DNA of 21,389 nucleotides, from assembly GCA_964566425.1 (NCBI GenBank), contig CAZMIL010000012.1:1-21389 (forward strand), in the 5' to 3' direction. The position numbers and the translations under genes are program-made. Origin of the DNA: CAZMIL01 sp964566425. GTDB lineage: Bacteria > Patescibacteriota > Microgenomatia > UBA1406 > GWC2-37-13. Below, piece after piece: positions 1 to 7,050 of this stretch; within the stretch, counting starts at the first letter, position 1; the number at the start of each line of letters is the position of its first letter. The notes under the pieces were generated by a model, which was not told the origin of the DNA, made no database searches, and was given only the letters and a program-made list of their open reading frames with translations.

Positions 1-619
1 AAAGAAGAAGAATAAAGAGGGTCGTGATTAAAGCAAATAATATTTGATTCCCAAACTGATTAGGGTTGATCATATAAGCGATTTTCTTGCTTATAAATTT
101 GATTAAGTCGGGAGTATTGGTAAGCAAAGCGGCTCTAGAGAATTGATATCGGGTAACAAAAGTTGGTTCTGTCGAACTCAAAGCAACTGAATCTCCAGAT
201 TGACCATTGATTGACTCCAATTCAAAAAGATATTCTTTTCCTTCAGAATTGGAAATTGGTTGGAAACCAAAAAGGAAAAGTTCGCCGTTTTGGAACTGAT
301 CTACTTTATAAGTATTTTTGTAATACCAATTTTTTGCATTGATTTCTCTTAATCGAAAGGTGAGTTTATCGCTGTTAACACGGCCAAAAGTATTGAAACG
401 CACGGCAACAATCCCTAAATTGTTCGCATCGGCCTTAAATTCTGCAGAAACTTTTTGTCCTCTGAGTATTTGTTTGATTGAAAGATTTTTCCAAGCAGAT
501 CTTGGGTAAGCTTTGGTTAAGACAGAAAGTGAATCACCGGTAGAAAAATTGGGTTTCAAAACCAAAAAAGATAGGAGGAACACTGCCAAAAAAACCAATC
601 CAGCTTTGACTATTTTCAT
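1..619 (-). CDS. Membrane-anchored protein, partial (C-terminus beyond the window)
   Basis: This frame stays open from an ATG at 617-619 to the window edge, giving about 206 residues with no stop. It begins with a hydrophobic segment after a short basic start (MKIVKAG, then residues about 7-20), so it is anchored or secreted. Next comes a polar stretch of roughly 140 residues rich in beta-type patterns, and then a second hydrophobic segment starting near residue 192. The layout suggests an extracytoplasmic domain between membrane helices, possibly the front of a larger multi-pass protein. The start overlaps the stop of the upstream GtrB-like gene in an ATGA arrangement, so translation is probably coupled. 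It is the last visible gene of the operon read from 4285. I do not recognise the family. Its place behind a polyprenyl-phosphate glycosyltransferase suggests a role on the outer face of the membrane, perhaps as an acceptor or GT-C enzyme. Confidence 0.75.
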   Translation of the reverse strand, partial: MKIVKAGLVFLAVFLLSFLVLKPNFSTGDSLSVLTKAYPRSAWKNLSIKQILRGQKVSAEFKADANNLGIVAVRFNTFGRVNSDKLTFRLREINAKNWYYKNTYKVDQFQNGELFLFGFQPISNSEGKEYLFELESINGQSGDSVALSSTEPTFVTRYQFSRAALLTNTPDLIKFISKKIAYMINPNQFGNQILFALITTLFILLL

Positions 620-1542
620 TTGTCGATATTTGCTCTTTTAACAATGTATAGTGGCCTGTTTTTGGCTTGAATAAATAGTTTCCCTAAATACTCGCCAATA
701 ATCCCCAGAATCAGCAGTTGCACCCCTCCCATGAAAACAACGCTGGCGACCAAAGAAGCCCAACCGACAATAGCTTGATTGTACAAAAGCCTAACGACAA
801 TGGCATAAATCCCGTATAAACCGGAAACGAAAGCAAAGAAGAAACCAATAAAAGTAGCAATCCTTAACGGTCTTACGCTTAAAGAAGTCACGCCATCGAG
901 GGCAAACGCAAGCATTTTGCGAATAGAATATTTGGTTTCTCCGGAATGTCTTTTGCCGATCTCGTAGCTGATCACGGTGGATTTGAAGCCGCTCCATGGA
1001 ATCAAACCTCTTAAGAAATATGTCGATTCATTCAAGCTTTGAATCACCTTGACAACTTTTTTATCAATCAACCTGAAATCGGCCCCGCCCTGCAAAATAT
1101 TGACATCCGAAAGCGAATTTATTAACGCGTAAAATAGTTTAGAAGTCAAATTTTTAAGCGCAGGAATGTTGTGTTTACCGATTCTTTTGGAATTAACTAC
1201 GTCATAACCTTGCTCCCATTTATCTAGCATCTGCTTAATATATTGCGGTGGGTGCTGAAGATCGGCATCAATCATAATCACGCAGTCACTGTTTGAATAG
1301 TCAATTCCTGCCTTGAGTGCGACCTGGTGACCAAAGTTACGTGAAAAGGAAAGAAATTTTATCTTTGAGTTTCTTTTACTTAACGCTTCAATCATGCTTA
1401 AACTCTTATCGGTTGAACCATCATCGATGAAAATGATTTCATAGTCATATTTCTTGCCGATATACTTAATTATTTCTTTTGCAATAACGGCAATATTTGA
1501 ATCTTCATTGTAGACCGGGACGATAGCAGAAATTTTTTTCAT
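616..1542 (-). CDS. GtrB/DPM-like polyprenyl-phosphate glycosyltransferase (GT2)
   Basis: The 308-residue protein has a full GT2 A-fold domain: an IVPVYNE-type opening, DDGSTD at 40-45, and the metal-binding D92-A-D94 followed by LQHPP. A GGADFRLI segment near residue 150 is typical of the bactoprenol glucosyltransferase/DPM1 group. Two membrane helices at roughly 228-252 and 262-288 complete the GtrB architecture. Family members move a sugar from a nucleotide donor to undecaprenyl phosphate on the cytoplasmic face, making a donor for GT-C enzymes outside. It follows the upstream GT2 by 2 nt and overlaps the next gene by 4 nt. No Shine-Dalgarno motif is visible. The sugar cannot be told from sequence. 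A paralogue with the same architecture lies at 17055-17954. Confidence 0.92.
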   Translation of the reverse strand: MKKISAIVPVYNEDSNIAVIAKEIIKYIGKKYDYEIIFIDDGSTDKSLSMIEALSKRNSKIKFLSFSRNFGHQVALKAGIDYSNSDCVIMIDADLQHPPQYIKQMLDKWEQGYDVVNSKRIGKHNIPALKNLTSKLFYALINSLSDVNILQGGADFRLIDKKVVKVIQSLNESTYFLRGLIPWSGFKSTVISYEIGKRHSGETKYSIRKMLAFALDGVTSLSVRPLRIATFIGFFFAFVSGLYGIYAIVVRLLYNQAIVGWASLVASVVFMGGVQLLILGIIGEYLGKLFIQAKNRPLYIVKRANIDK

Positions 1543-1544
1543 AT

Positions 1545-2318
1545 TTATTTAATTAAACTATAAACTCCGTTAATTAACCAATTGTGGATTACATGCAACC
1601 CGACTAATAGTTTATTATTCGTATATTTTTTCATTACCTTCAATTCTTCGGCGAATTGCTGGCTATAGTTTACACCACCTTTGGATTGGCGGTGAATGCG
1701 GAAGGCCGAAAGCGGGCCACTGATTCGACCAAGGGGATATTTGCTTATAATCCTCAACCAAAAATCATAATCCATGACATAATGTAAATTAAGATTAAAC
1801 TTGCCGATTTCGCTTCGGATTTGCTTGCGCCAAAAAGTACTTGGTTGGGGAATGTAATTCAGCACATACAAACTCCTCGTCGGGAAGAGGCTGCGCCAAA
1901 ATCTTTTATAAGCGATGATTGGTTGCTGAATCTGTTTGTTTCTTTCATCAACGATGAGGTAATCTCCAACTACCCATTTAAATTCCGGGTTTTGTTTGAA
2001 AAAACTGACTACTTTTTTAAACGCCCCCGGTAAATAATAGTCATCGGAATTTATATAGGCCAAAATGTCACCTGTCGCCATTTCCATTCCCTTATTAATC
2101 GCGTCAGCTTGGCCTTTGTCTTTGGCTGAAAACCACTTGAGTTTGTTTGAATATTTTTTCAGAATTGTTAGAGTATTATCGGTCGAGCCGCCATCCATAA
2201 CAATATATTCAAGATTAGGATAATCCTGTTCAATTACGCTCTTAATCGTTTGCTCGATAAACTGTCCTTGATTATATGAAGGGGTAATGATCGAGATTTT
2301 GGGCAATTTGCTTGACAT
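1545..2318 (-). CDS. GT2 family glycosyltransferase (soluble, WcaA/WfgS-like)
   Basis: The 257-residue protein opens with SIITPSYNQGQFIEQTI (residues 9-25). It carries DGGSTDNT at 42-49 and NSDD at 90-93, the nucleotide-sugar and metal-binding motifs of GT2 enzymes. No convincing transmembrane helix is seen, so it should work on the cytoplasmic side, adding one sugar to a lipid-linked or protein acceptor. A YVMDYDFWLR motif near residue 180 matches the acceptor-side region of this subgroup, where the DYDFWLR aspartates are usual. It lies 4 nt after the SDR gene and 2 nt before the GtrB-like gene in one operon. Donor and acceptor are unknown. Confidence 0.9.
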   Translation of the reverse strand: MSSKLPKISIITPSYNQGQFIEQTIKSVIEQDYPNLEYIVMDGGSTDNTLTILKKYSNKLKWFSAKDKGQADAINKGMEMATGDILAYINSDDYYLPGAFKKVVSFFKQNPEFKWVVGDYLIVDERNKQIQQPIIAYKRFWRSLFPTRSLYVLNYIPQPSTFWRKQIRSEIGKFNLNLHYVMDYDFWLRIISKYPLGRISGPLSAFRIHRQSKGGVNYSQQFAEELKVMKKYTNNKLLVGLHVIHNWLINGVYSLIK

Positions 2319-2322
2319 AAAA

Positions 2323-3267
2323 TCAACTTTTGAGGGGATGTTTTACATACCAATCTATAGTTTTGGTTAGACCTTGGTTGAACTTTATTTTTGCCTTGAA
2401 AGCGAATTCTTTTGCAGCTTTAGAAACATCCAGGCGCCGCCTTGGTTGACCGTTGGGTTTGGTTTTATCCCAAACTATTTTGCCTTTGTAGCTCATCAAT
2501 CTTACTATCAGATTCGCCAAGTGCTTTATGCTTATCTCGAAGCCAGAACCGATGTTTACCGGATCGGATTTATTGTATTTTTCAGCAGCCATGACAACTG
2601 CGCGGGCCGCATCCTCGACATAAAAAAACTCACGAGTAGGTGAACCGTCACCCCAGACAATAATTTGCTTATCGCCATTCTTTTTTGCATCATAAACTTT
2701 TTTGATTAAGGCTGCGATAACATGGGAATTTCTCGGATCAAAATTATCACCCGGACCATAAAGATTAACCGGCAAAAGATAAATCCCATTAAACTTGTAT
2801 TGTTGTCTATAAGCTTGCAACATAACCAACAGCGATTTTTTAGCAATACCGTAAGCTGCGTTAGTTTCTTCGGGGTAACCCGTCCACAGATCTTTTTCCT
2901 TAAACGGAACCGGTGTAAATTTAGGGTAAGCGCAGATCGTTCCTACGCAGACAAATTTTTTGACCTTATTTTGTCTAGCTGCTTCGATCATGTTGATCCC
3001 CATCAGCAGATTGTCATAGAAAAGACTCCCGGGAAAATCCCGATTATAACCAATTCCGCCGACGTCTCCGGCTAAGTGAATAACCATATCCACGCCTTTG
3101 GACCACTTTAAACAATTATTCATTTTACGCAGATCTGCAGTTCTTCGTCGGGGAATGAGGATATTCTTTTCTTTAACTCCTTTTGATAGGAGTAGCTTGT
3201 GGACGTTGCTGCCGAGAAAACCGGCGCCGCCCGTAAGTAGTATTTTTTGTCGTTTAAAAGCAGTCAT
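2323..3267 (-). CDS. GDP-L-fucose synthase-like SDR epimerase/reductase
   Basis: This 314-residue extended SDR has the dinucleotide motif GGAGFLG (13-19) and the catalytic pair Y139 and K143 in YGIAK. It also has the GDP-L-fucose synthase signature GTICAYP (109-115), where C112 matches the catalytic Cys and T110 the usual Ser. H182 in NSHVI matches the second acid/base of GDP-fucose synthase, and the FYDNLLMG segment at 83-90 is also typical. Fcl-type enzymes epimerise C3 and C5 of GDP-4-keto-6-deoxymannose and reduce C4 with NADPH to give GDP-L-fucose. The matching dehydratase is encoded at 10311-11306, about 7 kb away in another transcription unit. The gene sits in the six-gene operon, 3 nt from DUF2304 and 4 nt from the next GT2. 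A related epimerase on another GDP-sugar remains possible. Confidence 0.85.
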   Translation of the reverse strand: MTAFKRQKILLTGGAGFLGSNVHKLLLSKGVKEKNILIPRRRTADLRKMNNCLKWSKGVDMVIHLAGDVGGIGYNRDFPGSLFYDNLLMGINMIEAARQNKVKKFVCVGTICAYPKFTPVPFKEKDLWTGYPEETNAAYGIAKKSLLVMLQAYRQQYKFNGIYLLPVNLYGPGDNFDPRNSHVIAALIKKVYDAKKNGDKQIIVWGDGSPTREFFYVEDAARAVVMAAEKYNKSDPVNIGSGFEISIKHLANLIVRLMSYKGKIVWDKTKPNGQPRRRLDVSKAAKEFAFKAKIKFNQGLTKTIDWYVKHPLKS

Positions 3268-3270
3268 AGA

Positions 3271-3618
3271 TTATTTCTTAATAATATCTTTCAGGGCTTC
3301 TTTTCTGATGATTTCGGTGATGTGCCGCTCCAGCCTCTCAATAATCCCCAGCAGCTTATAGATAATAGCAAATACTACAATAAAGCCTGCGAAAATCAAC
3401 GTATTCAAGTTCGTTCCCATCCCTAAGGTTCGAGAAATAGTGTAAGCGAGTTCAGGAAAAAGAGAAATCACTAAGATCGTTGACCAAATAATAATGGTGG
3501 CGAAGAATTTGAATAATGATTGTGATCTCTCCCTCTTAACAAATTTAACTATTCTATCAAGAATAAAAAAAAGCGAAACCAAGACCAAAATTATTTGCAC
3601 AAAATTTATTTTCTGCAT
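3271..3618 (-). CDS. DUF2304-family small membrane protein
   Basis: The 115-residue protein has three hydrophobic segments (about 7-22, 36-54 and 74-92) and a charged cytoplasmic-type tail with ERLERH. The pattern with ISRTLGMGTNLN before the last helix matches DUF2304. Members of this family commonly sit beside DPM-like GT2 genes, and here it follows one by 4 nt. The neighbouring GT2 has no membrane helix of its own, so a reasonable inference is that this protein anchors it or forms part of a membrane complex with it. The biochemical role of DUF2304 is not established. The start at 3618 gives an N-terminus that leads straight into the first helix. No ribosome binding motif is visible. Confidence 0.82.
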   Translation of the reverse strand: MQKINFVQIILVLVSLFFILDRIVKFVKRERSQSLFKFFATIIIWSTILVISLFPELAYTISRTLGMGTNLNTLIFAGFIVVFAIIYKLLGIIERLERHITEIIRKEALKDIIKK

Positions 3619-3622
3619 ATTG

Positions 3623-4285
3623 CTAAGATGAAATTACCATTCGATATAAAGTTTTTAAGCCATTGTAAAAACCTTGACGAAAAGCTTTTTGTTGCGAATA
3701 TCTACTATAACTGACTCTGATCGGCAACTCTTTAAACTTGAGATGATTCCTGCCGATCTCACGGACTACTTCGCTGTCATATTCATAGCGGTCGTTTTGA
3801 GTATCAATACACTGAAGAGCTTTTTTGGAAAAGCCCCGCAAACCGCACTGGCTGTCTTTAACCCACATCCCGTAAATAACAAAAGTAGATAAGTTGGCAA
3901 ACCAGTTGGCCAAACGTTTTAAAACAGGAACCTTAGTGAATCGGCGCGTCCCCAAAACCACGCTAAAGCCCTTATCGAATTCGCGAATTATTTTTTTGAT
4001 ATCTCCGGGAAAGTGTTGTCCATCCCCATCAAAGGTAACTACACGAGTCGCGCCCAACATTTTTGCCGCTTCTATACCTGTTTTTACTGCGGCGCCTTTG
4101 CCACGATTAAGAATGTGGTGCAGAACGATTACCTTTTGTTTTTTTGCCTTAGCGTAAGTTCTATCCAACGAGCCGTCATCAACAACAATAATCTGCCTAA
4201 AACCGTCTTTTTTCACATCGTAAATAACTTTTGCGATAATCGCTTCTTCGTTAAAAGCAGGAATGACGATAAAGGTTTGCTCCAT
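3623..4285 (-). CDS. DPM-like GT2 glycosyltransferase without membrane helices
   Basis: The 220-residue protein opens with FIVIPAFNEE and has DDGSLD at 36-41, an NRGKGAAVKTG segment at 60-70 and DGDGQH at 86-91. VKDSQCGLRGFS near residue 142 is the usual acceptor-side motif of the DPM_DPG-synthase-like group. These enzymes typically load mannose, glucose or another sugar onto a polyprenyl phosphate. Unlike GtrB proteins, no C-terminal membrane helices follow the catalytic domain, and the adjacent DUF2304 gene may supply membrane attachment. It is the first gene of the operon and has an extended -10 element 10 nt upstream of its ATG. The substrate cannot be read from sequence. Confidence 0.9.
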   Translation of the reverse strand: MEQTFIVIPAFNEEAIIAKVIYDVKKDGFRQIIVVDDGSLDRTYAKAKKQKVIVLHHILNRGKGAAVKTGIEAAKMLGATRVVTFDGDGQHFPGDIKKIIREFDKGFSVVLGTRRFTKVPVLKRLANWFANLSTFVIYGMWVKDSQCGLRGFSKKALQCIDTQNDRYEYDSEVVREIGRNHLKFKELPIRVSYSRYSQQKAFRQGFYNGLKTLYRMVISS

Positions 4286-4295
4286 GAACGAGCAA

Positions 4296-4304
4296 ATTGT
4301 AGCA
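4296..4304 (-). promoter_or_regulatory. Extended -10 promoter TGCTACAAT for the 4285-1 operon
   Basis: Read on the minus strand, TGCTACAAT ends 10 nt before the ATG at 4285. No good -35 hexamer is seen 16-18 nt upstream. Transcription would begin at or within a few nt of the start codon, giving a nearly leaderless mRNA. The same nonamer precedes the gene at 11349 and tRNA-Ser at 20689. Confidence 0.7.
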
Positions 4305-4318
4305 CAACTTACGTGCTA
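4300..4318. repeat. Inverted repeat over the operon promoter
   Basis: TAGCAC at 4300-4305 and GTGCTA at 4313-4318 form a perfect 6-bp inverted repeat with a 7-nt spacer. One arm overlaps the extended -10 element. It could be an operator or the hairpin of a weak terminator for the 5895-4327 gene, but no T-run follows on the minus strand. Confidence 0.4.
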
Positions 4319-4326
4319 TTAATAGG

Positions 4327-5895
4327 CTACTTAAGCCCCAACTGATAGAGATTACAGGCGTCAAAACAGCCTTGACGAACTAGATTCAGTTTGAATTCCC
4401 GCTTGCGCTGTTCAAATTCTTTAACCCAAGAAGGCAAGTTAGTAACGTAAACGTTGGAAACGTAAACTTTCTTTCCTTTTTTGAGCAATTTCGTATACAG
4501 GCCTGAAATACTCTTTATTTCTAAATCTTTGGAAAGCCCCCCTTTGGCCGAGAAAAAATCCTGTTCAATTGATAAGGGAAGATATCGGAAATTTCCCCGG
4601 CTGTAAAAATCGACAAAAAAGGGTGGAAGAAAAGTCCCCAAATAAGCATTTTTATGTTCGGGCTGAGCAAAAAAACTATTAAAATCGCCAATGGCAACGT
4701 AATACCAGGGCGTTTCATTGCCCCTAACGTTACCAACCACTCTCTTGACTAGAGTCAGCGCCTGAACTTCATTGCCTTGTTGACCTTGACCAGGGAAAAA
4801 AAGAATCAGTAAGGCAATAACAACCATCAAAGTGATAACTATTTTCTGCTTAAATTTCTTATTAAGAAAAACAAAGCTCATCCCGGAAAGAATTAAAAGA
4901 GCAGGATAGATGGCAAAAATATATCGAGTATCAATAACGTAGAAGAAGGACATGAAAATGATTAAGGCAAAAATTAGAACAACCATCTGGAAGGTGATCA
5001 CCCGAGTTTTTTTTTCATATATCCCTAGAATAATTCCCAGCATGCTTAACGCTCCAATCAGCGACGGAACGAGATTGGCCCTAAACCACAAGAAAATATT
5101 GCCTTGCCCCGCCAGCGTTTTGAGGTAAAAAAGAAAATGATCTCTGAAATAACTGGCAGAAAAAACTCCGCCGACTGCTGCCAGTCCGCCTTCTTTTGGC
5201 TGAAGCAAGAAATAATAAACGGTAAATATTACTCCAGCCGAAATTGCAGAAAGGCTGAATTGAATCAACTCACCTTTTTGTTTAATTTTTTTAAGCCAGT
5301 AAAGAAAGTAGAAGGTCAAAGTTAATGGAAGATTGGAGAATTTAACCAACAGGAGAAATATGCCGACTAAAGTCATCATCACCGGCGCGAATTTGCTCTT
5401 CTCGTTAACTAAAAGGTAAAAACCATAAATGGCTAGAAAAAAAGTCAAGTTCTCGGCCAAGAGAAGTGTCGGCAAATTAAAAACATAGAAGTTAGTAACC
5501 AAAAAAAACCCTAGGAAAGCAGTAAGCGTTGAGCCAAAAAAATTTTTGCCGAAAATTTTTTTACAAATGAGGAAAAATAACCAAATTGATATCAACATTA
5601 AGATTAGATTGGCAAAGAAAAAAATCCGCACGTCATGCCAGAGAGCAAAAAAGGGCACGAGATAAAAAGAGTAAAGGGGAGGAGTGATATTGGTAACTTG
5701 CTGCCCTGAAAAAGTCATCGTCCAACCTTGTCCATGGACAAAATTCCAAGCAGGAGTAGCATAATAAAGAGTGTCCGGATATGGCTCAAGATTAGGAATT
5801 ATTGAGCCTGTTGAAAAAGGGTTTTTGAAAGCTAAGAACAAAAAGCCAATCAATTCAAGGATCAATAACCCCGCAAACAAACGTTTGTTACTCAC
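4327..5895 (-). CDS. GT-C family membrane glycosyltransferase (GT39/ArnT-like)
   Basis: From a GTG at 5893-5895 the protein has about 522 residues. It has many hydrophobic helices in the first 370 residues and a soluble tail of about 120 residues. The first periplasmic loop contains PYPDTLYYATPAWNFVHGQGW (broken here by family features PD and HGxGW), the type of acidic loop in which GT-C enzymes place the catalytic aspartate. These enzymes take sugars from polyprenyl-phosphate donors outside the cytoplasm. A longer reading from TTG at 5982 is unlikely: it would pass through both divergent promoters and overlap the DegT gene. A TGCTATACT element lies 9 nt upstream of the GTG, and the first membrane helix starts only a few residues after it. 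Donor and acceptor are unknown. Confidence 0.85.
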   Translation of the reverse strand: MSNKRLFAGLLILELIGFLFLAFKNPFSTGSIIPNLEPYPDTLYYATPAWNFVHGQGWTMTFSGQQVTNITPPLYSFYLVPFFALWHDVRIFFFANLILMLISIWLFFLICKKIFGKNFFGSTLTAFLGFFLVTNFYVFNLPTLLLAENLTFFLAIYGFYLLVNEKSKFAPVMMTLVGIFLLLVKFSNLPLTLTFYFLYWLKKIKQKGELIQFSLSAISAGVIFTVYYFLLQPKEGGLAAVGGVFSASYFRDHFLFYLKTLAGQGNIFLWFRANLVPSLIGALSMLGIILGIYEKKTRVITFQMVVLIFALIIFMSFFYVIDTRYIFAIYPALLILSGMSFVFLNKKFKQKIVITLMVVIALLILFFPGQGQQGNEVQALTLVKRVVGNVRGNETPWYYVAIGDFNSFFAQPEHKNAYLGTFLPPFFVDFYSRGNFRYLPLSIEQDFFSAKGGLSKDLEIKSISGLYTKLLKKGKKVYVSNVYVTNLPSWVKEFEQRKREFKLNLVRQGCFDACNLYQLGLK

Positions 5896-5904
5896 ACTAA
5901 AAGA

Positions 5905-5913
5905 AGTATAGCA
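5905..5913 (-). promoter_or_regulatory. Extended -10 promoter TGCTATACT (for 5895-4327)
   Basis: On the minus strand TGCTATACT ends 9 nt before the proposed GTG start. It stands back to back with the plus-strand promoter at 5925, with 11 bp between them. This supports the GTG start over the longer TTG start. Confidence 0.65.
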
Positions 5914-5924
5914 AAAACTGGGAG

Positions 5925-5933
5925 TGCTATAAT
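5925..5933 (+). promoter_or_regulatory. Extended -10 promoter TGCTATAAT (for 5944-9573 operon)
   Basis: TGCTATAAT ends 10 nt before the ATG at 5944. A second ATG at 5934 opens only a nine-codon frame that ends at TAA, so 5944 is the start of the real gene. There is no -35 match at the right distance, since that position is taken by the -10 element of the divergent gene. Confidence 0.75.
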
Positions 5934-5943
5934 ATGAGCGCTT

Positions 5944-7050
5944 ATGAGAGTCTCTTTCAATAATCTGCCCAGCACACTTCAAGAAAGATCCGCTGTGTTT
6001 GCCAAATTGAGCAAAGACATACTAAGATCAGGAACTCTTTTTAACGGAAAATATTCAAAACTTTTAGTTAGAAAGCTGCAATCGATTTTTCCTCATCGCT
6101 ATATTCTGTTGACCGCGTCAGGACATGACGGGCTTGTTCTCGCCCTGAAAGCATTAAAACTCAAACCAAAAGATGAAGTTTTATTCCCAGTAAACAGCTA
6201 TCCAACTTTTTTTCCAGTTGCGCTGTGTGGAGTAAAACCAAAAGCCATTGATGTCAATCAAAACGCTCTTATCTCCCCAGAAAAAATTAAAAACAGTTTA
6301 AATAAAAACACCAGAGCTGTTATTGTGACTCATCTTTATGGAAACGTAGCGGATAGCAAAAAAATCGGCTCTATTTTGCACGGAAAAGGGATTTTTTTGA
6401 TTGAAGATTGCGCTCAATCTTTCGGGTCAACTCTTGCCGGAAAACTTAGCGGCAATTTTGGCGATATTGGATGTTTTTCACTTTATCCGACAAAAAATTT
6501 AGCTACAGTCGGCGATGGAGGATTCATGGTGATCAAAGATAGAAACGTTTATCAATATTGTAAACAGGCTTTAGCCTATGGAGAAAATAAAGAATATTTT
6601 AGTCAGTTCGCCAGTTTCCATAGCCGATTATCTGAAATCAATGCGGCATATACTTTTTTGATCCTTAAAGATTTCAAAAATAAGAAAAAGAAGATTAGAC
6701 AAATCTTTAATCTTTATCTAAAACATTTCTCCAAGATGAAATTAAATGTTAAGCTCAACATTGTCAATCAAAATGATGGGGAAGTATTTCCACATCTCTT
6801 TGTACTTTCTGTTCCAAAACGCGATGAGTTGCGAAAATATTTAAACAGGTTAGGAATTCCTACATCTATTCACTACCCATATCTTGTTAGTAAACTTCCA
6901 GCATACAAGAGCTATCAGAATAAGCAAATTAAATACCCGCAAGCTGAATATCTAACAAAAACAATTCTTGATCTGCCTTTTGGCGAACATCTAACCGAAA
7001 AAGAGATAAAATATATCGTAAAATCTATACACGATTTCTATTATGACTAA
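5944..7050 (+). CDS. DegT/DnrJ/EryC1/StrS-type sugar aminotransferase
   Basis: The 368-residue protein is a PLP-dependent fold-type I enzyme. It has TASGHDGL (57-64) at the phosphate-binding region, the EDCAQSFG motif with D155 that pairs with the pyridine nitrogen, and K184 in YPTKNLATVGDGG as the Schiff-base lysine. Members transfer an amino group from glutamate to a keto-sugar nucleotide. The nearby GDP-mannose dehydratase makes a suitable 4-keto-6-deoxy substrate, and a dTDP-sugar is also possible given the RmlC-like gene in the same operon. It is the first gene of a four-gene operon and overlaps the next gene by 8 nt. The substrate position (C3 or C4) cannot be decided. A non-aminating PLP enzyme of the same family is an alternative. 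Confidence 0.9.
   Translation: MRVSFNNLPSTLQERSAVFAKLSKDILRSGTLFNGKYSKLLVRKLQSIFPHRYILLTASGHDGLVLALKALKLKPKDEVLFPVNSYPTFFPVALCGVKPKAIDVNQNALISPEKIKNSLNKNTRAVIVTHLYGNVADSKKIGSILHGKGIFLIEDCAQSFGSTLAGKLSGNFGDIGCFSLYPTKNLATVGDGGFMVIKDRNVYQYCKQALAYGENKEYFSQFASFHSRLSEINAAYTFLILKDFKNKKKKIRQIFNLYLKHFSKMKLNVKLNIVNQNDGEVFPHLFVLSVPKRDELRKYLNRLGIPTSIHYPYLVSKLPAYKSYQNKQIKYPQAEYLTKTILDLPFGEHLTEKEIKYIVKSIHDFYYD

Noticed and set aside
5896..5982. N-terminal extension of the GT-C gene from TTG 5982
   Set aside because: It would read through two divergent promoters and overlap the DegT gene by 39 bp. The GTG at 5895 has a -10 element 9 nt upstream and leads into the first helix.
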